Shown: one piece after another, positions 63,875 through 64,000 of the stretch
How positions within the stretch are numbered: position 1 is the first letter of the stretch
Layout: the number at the start of each line of letters is the position of its first letter
NCBI RefSeq assembly: GCF_003206155.1
Contig: NZ_PZJV01000001.1
Location: forward strand, 737,325 to 801,324
Length of the DNA stretch: 64,000 nucleotides
Reading direction: 5' to 3'
From: Salinicola halophilus
GTDB lineage: Bacteria; Pseudomonadota; Gammaproteobacteria; Pseudomonadales; Halomonadaceae
Notes under the pieces: generated by a model
The model's database searches: none
Told to the model about the DNA's origin: nothing
What the model saw: only the letters and a program-made list of their open reading frames with translations
Position numbers and translations under genes: made by a program

Positions 63875-64000
63875 CGTTGAACTACCCCGCGATACGTTGG
63901 AATTGAATGAAACTCGAGGCCGCTCGCGGCGGCCGGCGATGTCAGTCTAGCGCACCTCGGCGCTCGCCTCGGCTCGCGTGCCGGTTCATGCCTGGTTAAA
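63875..64000. other. Upstream region of asd, window edge
   Basis: About 126 bp upstream of asd. No gene or recognisable regulatory motif was seen. Confidence 0.4.

Overview
The window is GC-rich, densely coded chromosomal DNA from a gammaproteobacterium. The best guess is the Halomonadaceae (Halomonas/Salinicola/Chromohalobacter group). That guess rests on very high GC, KtrAB-type potassium uptake, an NSS sodium symporter, PhhB beside an aromatic aminotransferase, and the fimV-truA-trpF-trpB-trpA-accD-folC-dedD-cvpA-purF-metZ block shared with pseudomonads and halomonads. No rRNA, tRNA, CRISPR array, transposase or phage gene was seen.

Layout. 1-7.6 kb: rlpA, an SLC13-type permease, a quinone oxidoreductase, a glycerophosphodiesterase and a MotA/MotB-like pair. 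7.6-17 kb: a cobalamin riboswitch with btuB, a GT61-like glycosyltransferase, a radical SAM gene under a near-perfect LexA box, a secreted protein with PPC-like repeats, and convergent cobO and btuF. 17-26 kb: a SIMPL protein, an NSS transporter, KtrA/KtrB, divergent argO/argP, a lipoprotein, a thiamine-binding-like protein and cfa. 26.1-33.6 kb: a three-gene minus-strand operon (475, 341 and 1657 aa) that I read as a divergent MukF-MukE-MukB/Mks-like SMC complex with no nuclease partner. 33.8-40.5 kb: aldo/keto reductases, phhB-tyrB, an EF-hand protein, an FAD oxidoreductase, yceI and cytochrome b561. 40.7-53.6 kb (minus strand): the conserved metZ-to-fimV block. 53.6-62.6 kb: an apparent insertion carrying an AraC regulator, a degenerate GGDEF membrane protein, a TonB-dependent receptor, a two-domain beta-propeller phytase and a private ExbB-ExbD-TonB set. 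62.8-63.9 kb: asd.

The two parts most worth attention are the SMC-like operon and the phytate island. The large SMC ATPase keeps the Walker A lysine and a SEGQ signature, but the position after the Walker B aspartate is glycine and the D-loop aspartate is replaced. The phytate island lies between asd and fimV, which are adjacent in relatives such as Pseudomonas. Its divergent promoter region carries two Pho-box-like sites, one facing each way, which suggests phosphate-starvation control of phytate capture, hydrolysis and energised uptake as one unit.

A third, window-wide feature is the number of short tandem repeats with units of 8-18 bp. They occur in intergenic regions (14.8, 15.3, 25.9, 39.2 and 47.2 kb) and inside coding sequences (btuF and tonB). 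The one at 47.2 kb fills most of the leader of the essential gene accD.
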